Shown piece after piece: positions 24,601 through 36,500 of a stretch of 64,000 nucleotides of DNA. The translations under genes and the position numbers were made by a program. Positions within the stretch are counted from its first letter, which is position 1. Every line of letters begins with the position of its first letter. Under the pieces are notes generated by a model. The model was not told the DNA's origin and searched no databases. It saw only the letters and a list, made by a program, of their open reading frames with translations. The stretch lies in NCBI GenBank assembly GCA_017562135.1, contig QEYB01000150.1, positions 248,001 through 312,000 of the forward strand. Reading direction: 5' to 3'. This stretch comes from Dipylidium caninum (taxonomy: Eukaryota; Platyhelminthes; Cestoda; Cyclophyllidea; Dipylidiidae).

Positions 24601-26032
24601 TAACATGAAGAGGTAGAAAGCGCACTTCCTCTCTCAGTACAACAGTGGGTCCAGTAAAATGACCGTTTGACTAAGGATGGAATTTTCTTGTTGCGACATG
24701 TCGACTAAAACGTTTTTGCCAATTAGACACTGTCAAGGAAGTCAGATCTCTTTTGTAAATTGGGGCTTGCGACCAAAACAAGCCTTGGGTGGTCGTAATC
24801 TTCGGTAAGGCGACAGAGCTAAATGCAACAGTTTGATTGCCCGTAATAGGACGCGCATGGCTGACAAGGTCCGAGTACAGCAGTGGCTGGAGAAGTTGGG
24901 TCGTAACACATTGCCACTCCTCCGGAACCTCTCATCCACTTTTAACCAACACGCCGTCAGGAGTAAAGGAGAAGAAGATCTCCTCAAAATACCTAAAGAT
25001 CTGGTGTCTTACAAAAGGGTTCTGCGATTAAATAAACGATATTACTGTTCCTGATCAAGCTTTTGTCTTACATTGGCAAAAGCGTGATATTTAACATGTA
25101 TCTCTGAATATTTTGCACTTAAGGTTGACCTCACGTTGCACCTCCTTGCTTCGCAAAGTTGAGGCTGTTAATGTCGCTAACTCACAGAGGAAGAAGCGCA
25201 TATGGGAAGAAAATAAAGGCATAAACTAAGGCTCATTCATCCCCGATGAATTAACCCTAATCCGGATCTAGTGGCCGGTAAGTACACCCTCGAAATGCAT
25301 TGCTACACTGAAGCTGTCTCCGATTTCACCCTCAGTTGGCATTACGGGGGAAGTTCTACCGCCTGGTTACGAAGAACGCGATTTTACACGGAGGAGTTTG
25401 TTTCCACCGGAACCATTCCGGAAGAATTTGATTGACCGACGAGCTATTAGGCTCTACGATTTGTTTCACCAAGGACTATTCTTTAATGTTCCTTTTCATA
25501 TTCACTTCTTGCCCCGCTGAAAATTAAATCACATAGGTCACAGCTGTTTTAAATCAAGCACTTTTTTGTCGTCTTGCCATTTTAATAAGACTTGCTTCCT
25601 CCTACACTCGCTCCTTTTGCCTCCAATGTGCGTGGGACGGGAGAGAAGTGCGCCCCGGGTAGGTGGAGCGTTTGGGTGAGGGATTGCAGTTTTTGTAAAT
25701 CACGCGGGCTCCAACCCACGCATAAATTGAGCTCGTGGGAGCGGGCCAGCCCATCCCCCTTCTGGTGTCTGAAGGTGCCTACACAAATGGCGCGCATCGA
25801 TTGCGTCTATCTCTCGGGCTTCGTGCATAAATCACGAACCTCTTTTTCTACATATTTCTCCCAACAGCTGCGCATTTGCGTGTACGCGGCAGAAAGCCTT
25901 CATTTCTTAATTTGTATCCTTCCTCCACCACCGCCGCCTTTCTCCTCCTCCTCCTTCCCGGTGCAATCTGCAAGCAGACGGGAACCCCATCGCCCCTCCC
26001 TCCGTCCTAAATCCATTTCCGGCACACATTTG

Positions 26033-26052
26033 CACACACACACACACACACA
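26033..26052 (+). repeat. CA microsatellite
   Basis: Ten uninterrupted CA units, inside a wider C/A- and C/T-rich stretch (about 25915-26170) that lies just upstream of the putative signal exon of gene B. Confidence 0.85.
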
Positions 26053-26297
26053 TTCATACACGCACCCCCGCACACACAATGGGCAAGGGGCGAGGATAGG
26101 GAGGGAAGCGGGAAAGGAAGTGTGAGAGACATGCGAAGGGGCACACACATGCACACACCCATCTCCGGTGTGCACATCTACAATTGGGTTGCTGCAACCA
26201 CTGCCGTATCCCCGACTTCGCTTTTCGCTGTGGTGGTAGAAGACTCGCTTCTCGATCCCAATCTCAAGGGAAATTAGCACTATGAGCCGTTGTGGGT

Positions 26298-26405
26298 ATG
26301 TACTATCTCCTGTCTCTCACTTTAACCCTTCTGCTTCTTCTCCTTCTTCTTTCGTTCTTGCGTATGGCCTCCAGTCGGATGTACTTCAGCATTGCGGGTA
26401 TGGGT
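26298..26405 (+). other. Candidate signal-peptide exon of collagen IV gene B
   Basis: From ATG 26298-26300 the frame encodes MYYLLSLTLTLLLLLLLLSF, an obvious secretory signal core, on the right strand about 1.1 kb upstream of the 7S exon of gene B. A phase-0 donor is needed; GT at 26406 (gtgtgt, a donor form also used after 34028 in this gene) fits. The stronger-looking donor at 26398 (gtatgg) is in phase 1 and would need another exon in between. Without transcript data this is only a candidate. Confidence 0.35.
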
Positions 26406-27474
26406 GTGTGTGTCGAGTAATGAGGATTTGGATGTGCACTTCTAAGAAGCATTAGAATAACTTTTTGGCATCTGCGCCTCCGTATTCATGTGCCTTTGTT
26501 AGTGTATATATGTGTATGTATGGAGGCACAAGTTGTCGTTTTTTGCTATAGGGCCCTGCCTACCTACCCGCACTTTTTTGTGTGAGGGCATCGTGGATCA
26601 CATATGCATAACTACACGTCCAAATACGATACCTCCTTTTTCGCAAACTCGCTAGACCTGTCCCATTTGTCATTATTCTCTATTCATCCACTGTATTTCT
26701 TTTTTTCTTCTTTCCTTTCCACTACTCCCTCACCGCAATCAGCCTCCGGTATCTGGCGATCATTTTCCTCACTCTCCTAACCTCAGGCGCGTTCGCTGTA
26801 AGACAATCTTACTTCCCCTTTTTGAAAGGACTTGTCCTTTTCTAATACTTTTCAAAATTATGCCGTATGGATGAAAAAATGAAGGATTTTGTGGTTAAGG
26901 GCAGTCACATTATACCAACCTTAGTAGGCACTAACAAGCCCTCCCACTCAAGTGCAAAGTTTTGGTAGTCCAAACACAATCTTACCTCACCGAGAAGTCG
27001 TGCTTCACCGAGTAATAAAGGTAATCGGATCTTTCCACAATGAAGACAAGTTCAAGTATTCCACCGTTCGACTTTCGGTTGCGATGACACTTTTCGGGTG
27101 TTTAGAGGCCCTGTCATCTAGGCGCAACTCCAGCCCTGTAATCAAGCAGTCATTGTCAAGTGGCGGACATACGTGGTCAGTGGTAGACCCCAAGGATGGG
27201 CAGCTACTCGAGGTCCCGCGATTTCCGAGATCTTCACTATACAGTGGGATTATTTGAAAACCCCAATTAGTAATGGAATAGGCACGAGACCTAGGATGCT
27301 TTAAAGAGCGCTCATTAATTTCGCTTTATTTGAACAAAGAATATCGAGTGTCGAAATTTCAAAATAAAAATGGACCTTATGAGTTAAGATTATTTCCGTG
27401 CTCCAAGAATATAAATACATTTTTTTGCAAATTACCTGAAGTAAATTTCTATTTTACCCGGCACAATGGTACAG

Positions 27475-27549
27475 AAGAAGAACGAGACGCTGTGCAATGA
27501 ACTGTGCACACCGGAAGTTTGCAGTTGCCAAGGCATCAAAGGGGAGGCG
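27475..27549 (+). other. 7S exon of collagen IV chain B
   Basis: Encodes [20 protein letters not shown] and a first Gly-X-Y triplet. The Cys pattern C-x3-C-x4-C-x-C is the same as in chain C (43619-43696). The acceptor ggtacag precedes it; an in-frame TAA at about 27441 shows that translation cannot come from directly upstream. Confidence 0.8.
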
Positions 27550-30500
27550 GTAAGTTTGGCTCGACAATTTCACTTTCACAAATGATGTTGATATTTCGAG
27601 TGTTCAGTTTTTCTGAATTTGCGTTGCAAAAAAAACTATTACTCCTTCGAACACAAGAAAGTCGACTAATTGTTCCACAAAAGTCTAACAATGGGAGCTC
27701 AAATGCAGCGCCACCGAGGCATTCAAACATAGACTGTTAAAAATTTGCCACTATGAGCAGTTATTTATTTTGTAGCGTGCGTGAGAAAGTTTTGGACTTC
27801 CATTTTAGGATGGTGTATGTTCACGAATTGCGATGTCTGCGTGAATGCCTTTTAAACCGTCTCCGTGCAAATTAAGGGATGTTATCAACCTTACGGATAG
27901 TGAAATATTACACCATAATATGGGATATGGTTTGCTCCTATGTAATGATGCAGTTGTAATTTTAGTGGCTGAAATAGAAGTCACTAAACACTTGGTTTGG
28001 CTCTCCAAACTTTAGAGCGTCTGTTACCCTTTAAATTATGTTTAGCCAGGAATATTCCAATCCGACATCCGCCATGTCGGGATTACTGTTTCACGGAGAT
28101 AGGTGGCTTTTCTGTGTTGACATTTTGATTTTACTCTAGGGTCCAAGAGGGCCTAGGGGTCCACCCGGGGAGCCGGGTCCCCCCGGATCACGCGGAGCTC
28201 CTGGGTTCTGGGGTTCCATGGGCGAACGCGGCCCTCATGGAACACCCGGTCCCGAGGGTGAAAAAGGTCAGCCTGTAAGTTAACGTTTTCCTTTGTGTGC
28301 TTATCCTTGTTTAGGGTCCACGAGGTCCTCAAGGTCTGGCCGGAACACTTGGGTTAACAGTAAGTCCTTCCATGTTTAGTGAAATCATCTACCCATTTAG
28401 GGAAATCCGGGTTTCAGAGGTGAAAAAGGCGCAAGGGGTGAAACGGGCTGTGAGGGACCGAGGGTAAGTGCGCTTGAGAATCCGAAGTCTCACTTGCGTA
28501 GGGTCTTCCTGGTCTCGAAGGGCCACCAGGCAGAAATGGTACAGATGGTCCACAAGGAGAGCCCGGTGAGCCTGGAGAAAAGGGACCGACGTGCTCAACA
28601 GATGGAGGACCGCCGGGACAAGACGTAGGTTGATGCTAGTTGTTTATCATTACTAAGATCAGCTACAATATCCCCTCCTGTCAAATCTATCGTTAGATGT
28701 CATGGAACCATAATGTTTTCTGGTTGTGTGATATTTAATGGGACCTGATCAGTTTTGACTAACAGAATGGCCCTTAAGTAAAACTGCCTCGAGTATAAGA
28801 AAGTAGAAAAAAATTGAGATCTTAATGTCAACATGAGAAAACAAAGCTAATGCTAAATATAATTTCTTTACTCTGCGCACTTTAGGGTGAAAGGGGAGAC
28901 ACCGGTGACCAAGGTGAACAGGTAAGCCTGTTTACTCTAAAGGAAATTTGGCGGCATTTTGCGCTCAGACAGTAATGCGTTATAACTTCGAGATAGGGTG
29001 AACAAGGCGATGAAGGAGAGCAAGGGTTGCCTGGTCCGCGCGGTCCTGAGGGAGAAAAGGTGAGTTGGTGATCATCGCTAAAAGTTCACTAGACCTTTTC
29101 CCCATGTTCTAGTTCTCAAACGATTTTTTCTTCTTGGGCTCAAATAAATAAAAAAGAATAAATTTGGAAATAGCTCCGGAAAATGTTTTTTGAGTATTTT
29201 CGCTAACTGACTCCGCGCGCACCGCCTATTGGTCAATAACCAATGCCGTTTTTTCTGCCTCCAAAATGACCAATTGCCAGTGGCGAAAGGACGGGACTCT
29301 AGAGTCCAGCTGGCGTATTAGAGTACAGTGCTAGCTTTGGAAGCATTTGCGAAGTTTGCGACTAAAGTGAATTTAAAAAAACTCATCGAACAGCAAGGCC
29401 ACTTTATCTATGCCCTCCACTCGTAAGTGCTCGCAATAGTTCTCCAAAGGTTTCCAAAGCATTGGGTATAATTGTCAGGAGGAAACACTTCCAACCTCTT
29501 CTTTAAAAAAAAACACCCTAAAAATTAATAAGTTCCGCATGTATTTACGCACGTGGATAAACACCACTTTCTGTCCACATGCGATTCATAATCGCAGTGA
29601 AAGTACTAACTAAATGAAGTCAGCAGAATTTATGGTTCGTCCAGATATTATCGAAATTGCACTCGAACGAAAAGTCTGTATTCCTCATAATTATGCAATC
29701 CTCAAACGTAAATGTTAGAGAACCAGCTCCTATTGTAGGGCGCAAAAGGTGAACCAGGCGAAACGGGTCCTGCGGGCCCGGATGGAACCTACGTATATAC
29801 GAATATAATTCAAGGAGACAAGGGTGAAAGAGGTCCCAGGGGAAGAGATGGCATTCCCTGCCGGTTCGACACGGAAACTGAAGAAATCATCGGCGTCGGT
29901 CAACGGGGACCTACTGGTGAACCGGTAATTCCACCAAGATTGCTTACCTAATTTTAATCAAGTTTAATTTGAAAAGAGGGAGGGAGGACTAGGTGAAGGA
30001 TACAATTTACTGTATATCCTTGATATAAAACCAGGCGACGTATAACAAAATACCAGATTTATCGCGTACCTATAATTCAGAGTTGATTTTAAATCGGACT
30101 AACTGGATATCGGTTGTTTGTGTTCCCAATTAATCGGTTTGCTTTGTCCAACAATTATTGCGTACTTCCGAACTGTGGGGTCCAGACATAGCCCGTCGTT
30201 TGTGGGGACGACGAACTTGGCGGAAATTATTATTCTACATCGCATAATTTTTATTGTAAATATTTTCTGGAGATACGTCAGAATAGAAAATGAAATTCGG
30301 AAGGAGACTCATTAAAAATTTGGAATATGTTATTAATTAATTGATGACCGGTGGAATGAGGGCGTTAGAGGTGACATGTCTAGCTAATCGCTTTACCGTT
30401 TTTTCGTGCATGGGCAGGGTGAACCAGGCCAGCCAGGAGAAACAGGGCCTGCCGGTGATGTCGGTCTGACGGGATTCCCCGGCGATCCTGGTCAAGTGGG

Positions 30501-33500
30501 AGAAAAAGGCCAACAAGGAGATCCAGGAGAAGAGGTTTTAAATTAATCAGTGTTTTTCGGATCCCTCCTGAAACCTATCACAAAGTTACAACACTTCTAT
30601 TTTATGGCATTGATAGGGCGAACTCGGTGAGCCAGGCAAAGAAGGTCCACGTGGGCAGCCGGTTAGTAACGACCGGCATTGTTTTCCTATTACTCTATTA
30701 TTCTGTTACTTCAATCGAGTAATGGTTTTTGACCTTTAGGGTGATCTGGGATTGGACGGACCCCAAGGCATTTCAGGCCCTCAAGGAGTCCCTGGTGAAC
30801 GTGGAGTTCCTGGTAGGGACGGTGCTCAGGGTATTATGGGACCACCAGGCGAAGCAGCGGTACGCTGCCCTTTTCTATATATATTTTAGGGTACCAGCCG
30901 TCATTATTGGTTTCCTCTACTTCTACTGATAATTTTGTAGGTATGGGACTGCAGAATCACCTCCACACCACAGGGTGAGAAAGGTGAGGCTGGCTTCGAG
31001 GGTTCGAAAGGCACCCGGGGCCTCACCGGTGAGCGTGGTCCTCAGGGCCCCAAGGGTCAACAAGGAGAACAGGGCGAAAAGGGTCCTGATGGAGAAATGG
31101 GGGAATCGTGTGTTCCAGGGCCTATGGGAGAGAAGGGCGAACGAGGGGAACCAGGTAAACTCCAGGAATGCGTATATGATTCCAGTTTCAATAGCATAGC
31201 TAACCTCCTACTTTCGTGAATGACTACTTTTTACATCCTTCTCCAATTTTTATTTTGCCTGTCCACCGGAAATCGACTTAGCAGTGGTTACTGCGGCCTA
31301 AATTTTGCCCGTAACTTAACCCTTTTTCCTTTGGATGCAAGCTTTACCATGTGTTCTGCGAAAAACAAAGCAACTATATCACGCCTTATAATTTATTGAA
31401 AGTACATATGCTGAAATTTTGCACTTGAAAATTAGTAATTGCGTTTTTGAAAGAAGAACCAAGACATTCATGTTTAAAAGCGATTAGGGTTGCCATTTAC
31501 TTAACGGCATGGAAAGACGCTTCGGTAATCTGCAACCTATGGAAAAAAATGACTACGCATATAAACTCGAAAACATTACCCGGTAGTAGGGCAGTATGCG
31601 TTTGTGGAATGGTGGCGATGAGAGGGCATGAAGCGTATTTTTAGAGGGAATCAGCGAAATATCACGTGAGGTCATAGTTGAAGAGATTAAGGCACCAAAA
31701 CGTTTCTTCATTGGTTTTACAGGAAAAGATGGAGTAGACGGTCTACCGGGTCGAGAGGGTGAACCGGGATCTCCTGGAGCCCCAGGAATTCCCGGAATCG
31801 ACGGCAGTGGACTTCAAGGCTTTCCTGGTGAAACAGGAGCAGAGGGGGATCAGGGTCCTCCGGGCAAGTGAAAATTAAATTTCCTGCCCCATGTCATTGG
31901 CATGTCCAGGTTAAAAACCGGTTCACTCGATTTTCTCACTAATAAGCAAATGAAGAAGTGGGAATTTCTGGAGTATTTTAATCCAGGTTCCGTGTAAGGA
32001 TATGAATTTAGGAATGACATGAAATGGCAAATCATTTTAAGAGATAATGATGAAAAGTTTATTGGTGTGAATCGATGGACGAAATATCCGGACAACAGGA
32101 AGTTTTGCTATGCATAAAGAATAGTCCGGTTAAAACAGAACTAAAACAAAGGCGATCTTATGTGCTTTGAGTAGTAACCTTTCTTTTATAAATAATAGGC
32201 GATATCGGGGAGCCCGGCGAAGTTGGCGACAAAGGACCTCCGGGAACCGTTGGACCAGATGGACCACGTGGTGAACCCGGTGACCCCGGAGACCAGGGGA
32301 AACCTGGAAAAGTTGGCGAAGAAGGCGAAATTGGAGAGAAGGGTTAGGAAAACACTGTTTTTAACATTATATGGTAACCTTAAAGGCTGAGGACTTTGAA
32401 AAATTTTTTGTTTCACAAATTCATTTCCGAGTATGCTAGAAACCAAAAGAGTGGAATGGAACGAATGAATTTTCGAGGATTTCTTCATAACTGACAGCTC
32501 TTCAATCTTCCCATTTTAAGGTGAACCATTCGATATAATCAACTGTCCTCGTTGCGAAGATGGCCGGCCAGGTCCTGAAGGTGAGATTGGGGAACCGGGG
32601 GAGGACGGACTTCCAGGAGAAGACGGAAGGACCGGAGATATTGGACCGATGGGGCCCACTGGCCCCATCGGTCCTGAAGGTCTTCGGGGTCCCGACGGTG
32701 ACAAGGTCCGTCTGGGTTACGAGACGGACAATCCTCAATTGTCTCACGATCTCGTTAAATGGATGGACCACATTTTCTTTAGGGTCATCGAGGCGAAAAG
32801 GGCTATCCAGGAGAAATTGGCGAACCCGGTGAACCGTTTCTGGTCGAAGGAGCACCGGAGAAAGTTGAAGAAGGGGATATAGGAGAAGAGGGTCCGCAAG
32901 GTTTCGAAGGCCCTGTGGGTGACCGTGGATTTGAAGGCGAAGAAGGCGATGAGGGTCCGCCTGGTAGAACTGGACGACAGGTGTGCCTCATTAATTAATC
33001 CGCCTTGAATGAAAACTGTTCTAAATTCTTCTCGGTCTGCAGGGCGAGAGAGGAAAGCAGGGACCTATGGGAGATAATGGACCTCCCGGGGAGAAGGGAG
33101 AAAGAGGTGAGCCGGGAGAAGATCTGGTACAAGCTGTTGGAGAACCCGGAGAGCCCGGAGACGATGGACCAAGGGGACCGCCGGGAATTAAGGGTTTTGA
33201 CGGGAGCCTCGGCACATGTGTATCTGCAATTGATAGCAAACTCGCTCAAAATACTCTCGGTAAGGAATGAAAATTATCTAAAGTAATAATCCACAGTAAA
33301 AATCCGGAACGATTCAATTAATAGAAGGGAGGAGTGTTTCGGCATTGATTTATATCTTCCTCTCATTGATATCCAAGCACGCCTTTGGACTCGTAGCAAC
33401 TTTTTCACTCACTGTGCTTGCTTGAGGACCATTTCGCTGTTGTCGTAGCCCAGGAAGCACCCAGACAATTATTTAATCCGCCCCATGGCGCAACTAACAG

Positions 33501-36500
33501 CATCACAATTGCGTTGTCGATTATTTAAGAATCGTGTTTTTTAATTATTTGCCCCGTAATTTATCCCCATCAATCGACTGACACCGACTTCTCGAACAAC
33601 TGAAAATTCGTCTGTGGTTGGCCTGGACTCACGAGTGCATCCTGGTGCATTAACTATCAAAACCTGTGACTTAAAGTCTCAAAACACGTGAGAGAGATGT
33701 GAATGACCTCAAGCCCGTCTAAAACCCCTCTTTTCCCTAACATATTGACTAGATTTGCTTGGTCCGAAGGGTGAAAAGGGAGACCAAGGTGATGCAGGGC
33801 CTGAAGGTCCTCGAGGACCCCCTGGAGAAAAGGGCGGATTTGGCCGTAATGGGGAGACCGGTGAGCGCGGCGACAGGGGCCCTCTGGGCCCGCCTGGACC
33901 AGTTGGTGATAGAGGGCCAAGGGGTCCACAGGGACTTCCCGGTCCAACAAGCAGAGCGGGACAACGTGGTGAAGAACCGGAAGGCGAACCGGGAGATCCC
34001 GGGGAAACTGGTCCTCAGGGCCCTAAAGGTGTGTAGACAGTCATCTCATTCACAGGTCATATTCATATAGACTAAAGATATGATGCCTCAAATGCCTGCC
34101 ATTCAGGTGAACGCGGTGATCGTGGTGATGTTGGCTCGCGTGGAGCTCCAGGAGACCCTGGTAAACCTGGCGAAGATGGCGACCCTGGTGAAGACGGAGC
34201 AGAGGGCGAAAAAGGCCCAGATGGCCCAAGAGGTGGTCTAGTTTGCAGATTTGTTTACTTTTGTAACCCGTGTTTGGTGCTACCCATCACCACCTATAAT
34301 TCCTGTTTGCAGGTGAACCCGGACCTCCTGGACAGGAAGGAGAAGTAGGGGAGCAAGGTCCGCCTGGAGAGAAAGGGCTGCCGGGAGAGTCTAGCACTCC
34401 TGGTGAGCCCGGTGAACCCGGTGAAGTTGGTCCACAAGGCGAAGAAGGACCACGCGGCTACCAGGGACCCGCCGGAGATCAGGGTCTTTGTAATATCCCT
34501 GGAATGCCAGAATACAGAGGTCCAATACCAGAGCTGGGGGAGAGTGGCGAACCTGGTGACTCGGGTCCTGAAGGCGAACAAGGTCCTGAGGGTGAGCCTG
34601 GGCCAGAAGGCGTGGAAGAGGGTGAGCAAGGTGCTCAAGGACCACCTGGAGAGAAAGGTGAGGTAGGCGAGAGAGGGGTGGAAGGACCCGAGGGACCAGA
34701 GGGTCCAATGGGTGAACAAGGTTCTCAGGGGCCACAAGGACCCATGGGCCCACAGGGAGACCCTGGTGAAGAAGGGGAGCCCGGAATAGAGAAAGGTAAA
34801 TATCGAACGACTAATTTTTGTTGTCTGTCTTCGGTAAACTCGGCATGCACACAATTTTTCAGGTGATCCCGGAGAGCCAGGGCCTTACGGCCCCAAGGGT
34901 CCACGAGGACCTCCTGGCAAGGCTGCTGAATGTCCAAGAGGTGCTCCAGGTGAGGATGGCGAAGTTGGTCCAAAAGGAGAGACAGGTGACCAAGGACCAG
35001 AAGGTGAACCAGGAAAGGAAGGTGAACCGGGTATGGATGTGGTTGGTCCCTCGGGACCAACTGGTGAAAAAGGAGTCCCCGGTGAACCCGGTGAACCGGG
35101 TCCTGATGGTGAGGACCCTGTGGATGGTGAAGATGGTGATGAGGGTGAAGCAGGTCCTATTGGCGAACAGGTTAGCAAACTTCTCCTAGATTGCACATTA
35201 TATTGCTGAGATTCTCCCTCCCCTGACCGATTAAATACCTGATTTTTAGGGTGATCAAGGTCGGCCGGGTGAGTTAGGTGAAGACGGCCCCGTGGGTGTG
35301 GAAGGTCCGAAAGGACCCATCGGGGAAGAGGGTGAAGATGGACCGATGGGAGAACCAGGTGATGAGGGTGAGGAGGGTGAGCGTGGTAGTGACGCAATCA
35401 CTGTCAAAGGAGAGCCAGGACTTCAGGGCCCAGTCGGTGAAAGAGGCGAAATCGGGCCTCAGGGAGAAGTTGGTGATCAAGGAGAAGGAGGTGCGCTCTT
35501 TAACTTCTTCTATTCTGATTGGCTCCATGTTTGAAAATTTAAAAAAACGATCGATTATTGCATCCCTTAGAGGGTTGATTTGATGACCTTAGAGAGTCCC
35601 TTTTTGCGAGTCTTTCACCACCTGTTGTGCTGCCTGGGGACACTGAGGCATGTCAAGCAGGGATGGCAGCCATTGCCGCAGCAAGCCGAATTTTGTACGA
35701 TTTCTCGAGTATGTCACAAACCTTAGGCGCTCATATATCAATTTTACGGTCAACTAACATTATTCTTGTTATGCCACTAAGTTTGGTTTGAGCGAAATTA
35801 CAGTCATCCACCGCTTTTGGAATAAATTCGGCTGAAGTAAACGATATATTCACAGTTGAACCTTTCGCGTAAAAATGAAAATATTAACTTATATTAACTT
35901 AACTTATGGCATTGAAGAGTCTATGTGAGGGACGTTGCTATCCGCTTTAGGCCGACAGGGTCAAGCCGGAGCGCCGGGACAGAGGGGACCTCGTGGAGAG
36001 GAAGGAGAGCCCGGAATGGACGGTGATGTGGGTGAACGTGGTGATCCCGGGCCCCAGGGTGGGTTGTTAACATATTCTCCCATTTTATATTCTTGTGTTT
36101 ACCATATGATTTCACCTTTTCCCCTTACACGGCCACCAATGGAAAGCAATCAAGTCATGAAGCCTTTCGAAGCTGCTGCGATTATCAAACACGCTGTCCT
36201 TAAGGTCAAGTCTTTGGAGAGGAGCTGGCGGGTTTTCGGGTGTCTCGGAGGCCATCAGTTCAGGTCATGAGCACGAAGCTGCAGCAACTAAAATGTCCGC
36301 TAGGCAGGCTATTCAGTTTACTCACTATTGTTTGGCCAATTCCCAGGTTGTTTTGGGGGTAAAGAAGAGAACAATTGGTTTGTATTCGCTCTTAATGAAT
36401 AGATATGCCACTCAGTGTACCTCAGGACCTTAGCTGTAATTTCTTCTCATAGTAAGCTGTAGTATCATCTCGTTAGCCACAGTGATGGACTGCCTCTCAG

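Larger units (their letters stand above)
14828..26297. other. Long non-coding interval upstream of collagen genes A and B
   Basis: About 11.5 kb with no exon I can support on either strand. Close to gene A it is GC-rich, with a short CG-alternating run near 15007-15018 and interrupted CA repeats near 14898. Open frames up to about 180 codons occur (for example minus 15703-16239) but have low-complexity composition and no recognisable domain. Since A and B are transcribed outward, this interval should hold their promoters and enhancers, and possibly untranslated or missed first exons of gene B. Confidence 0.45.
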
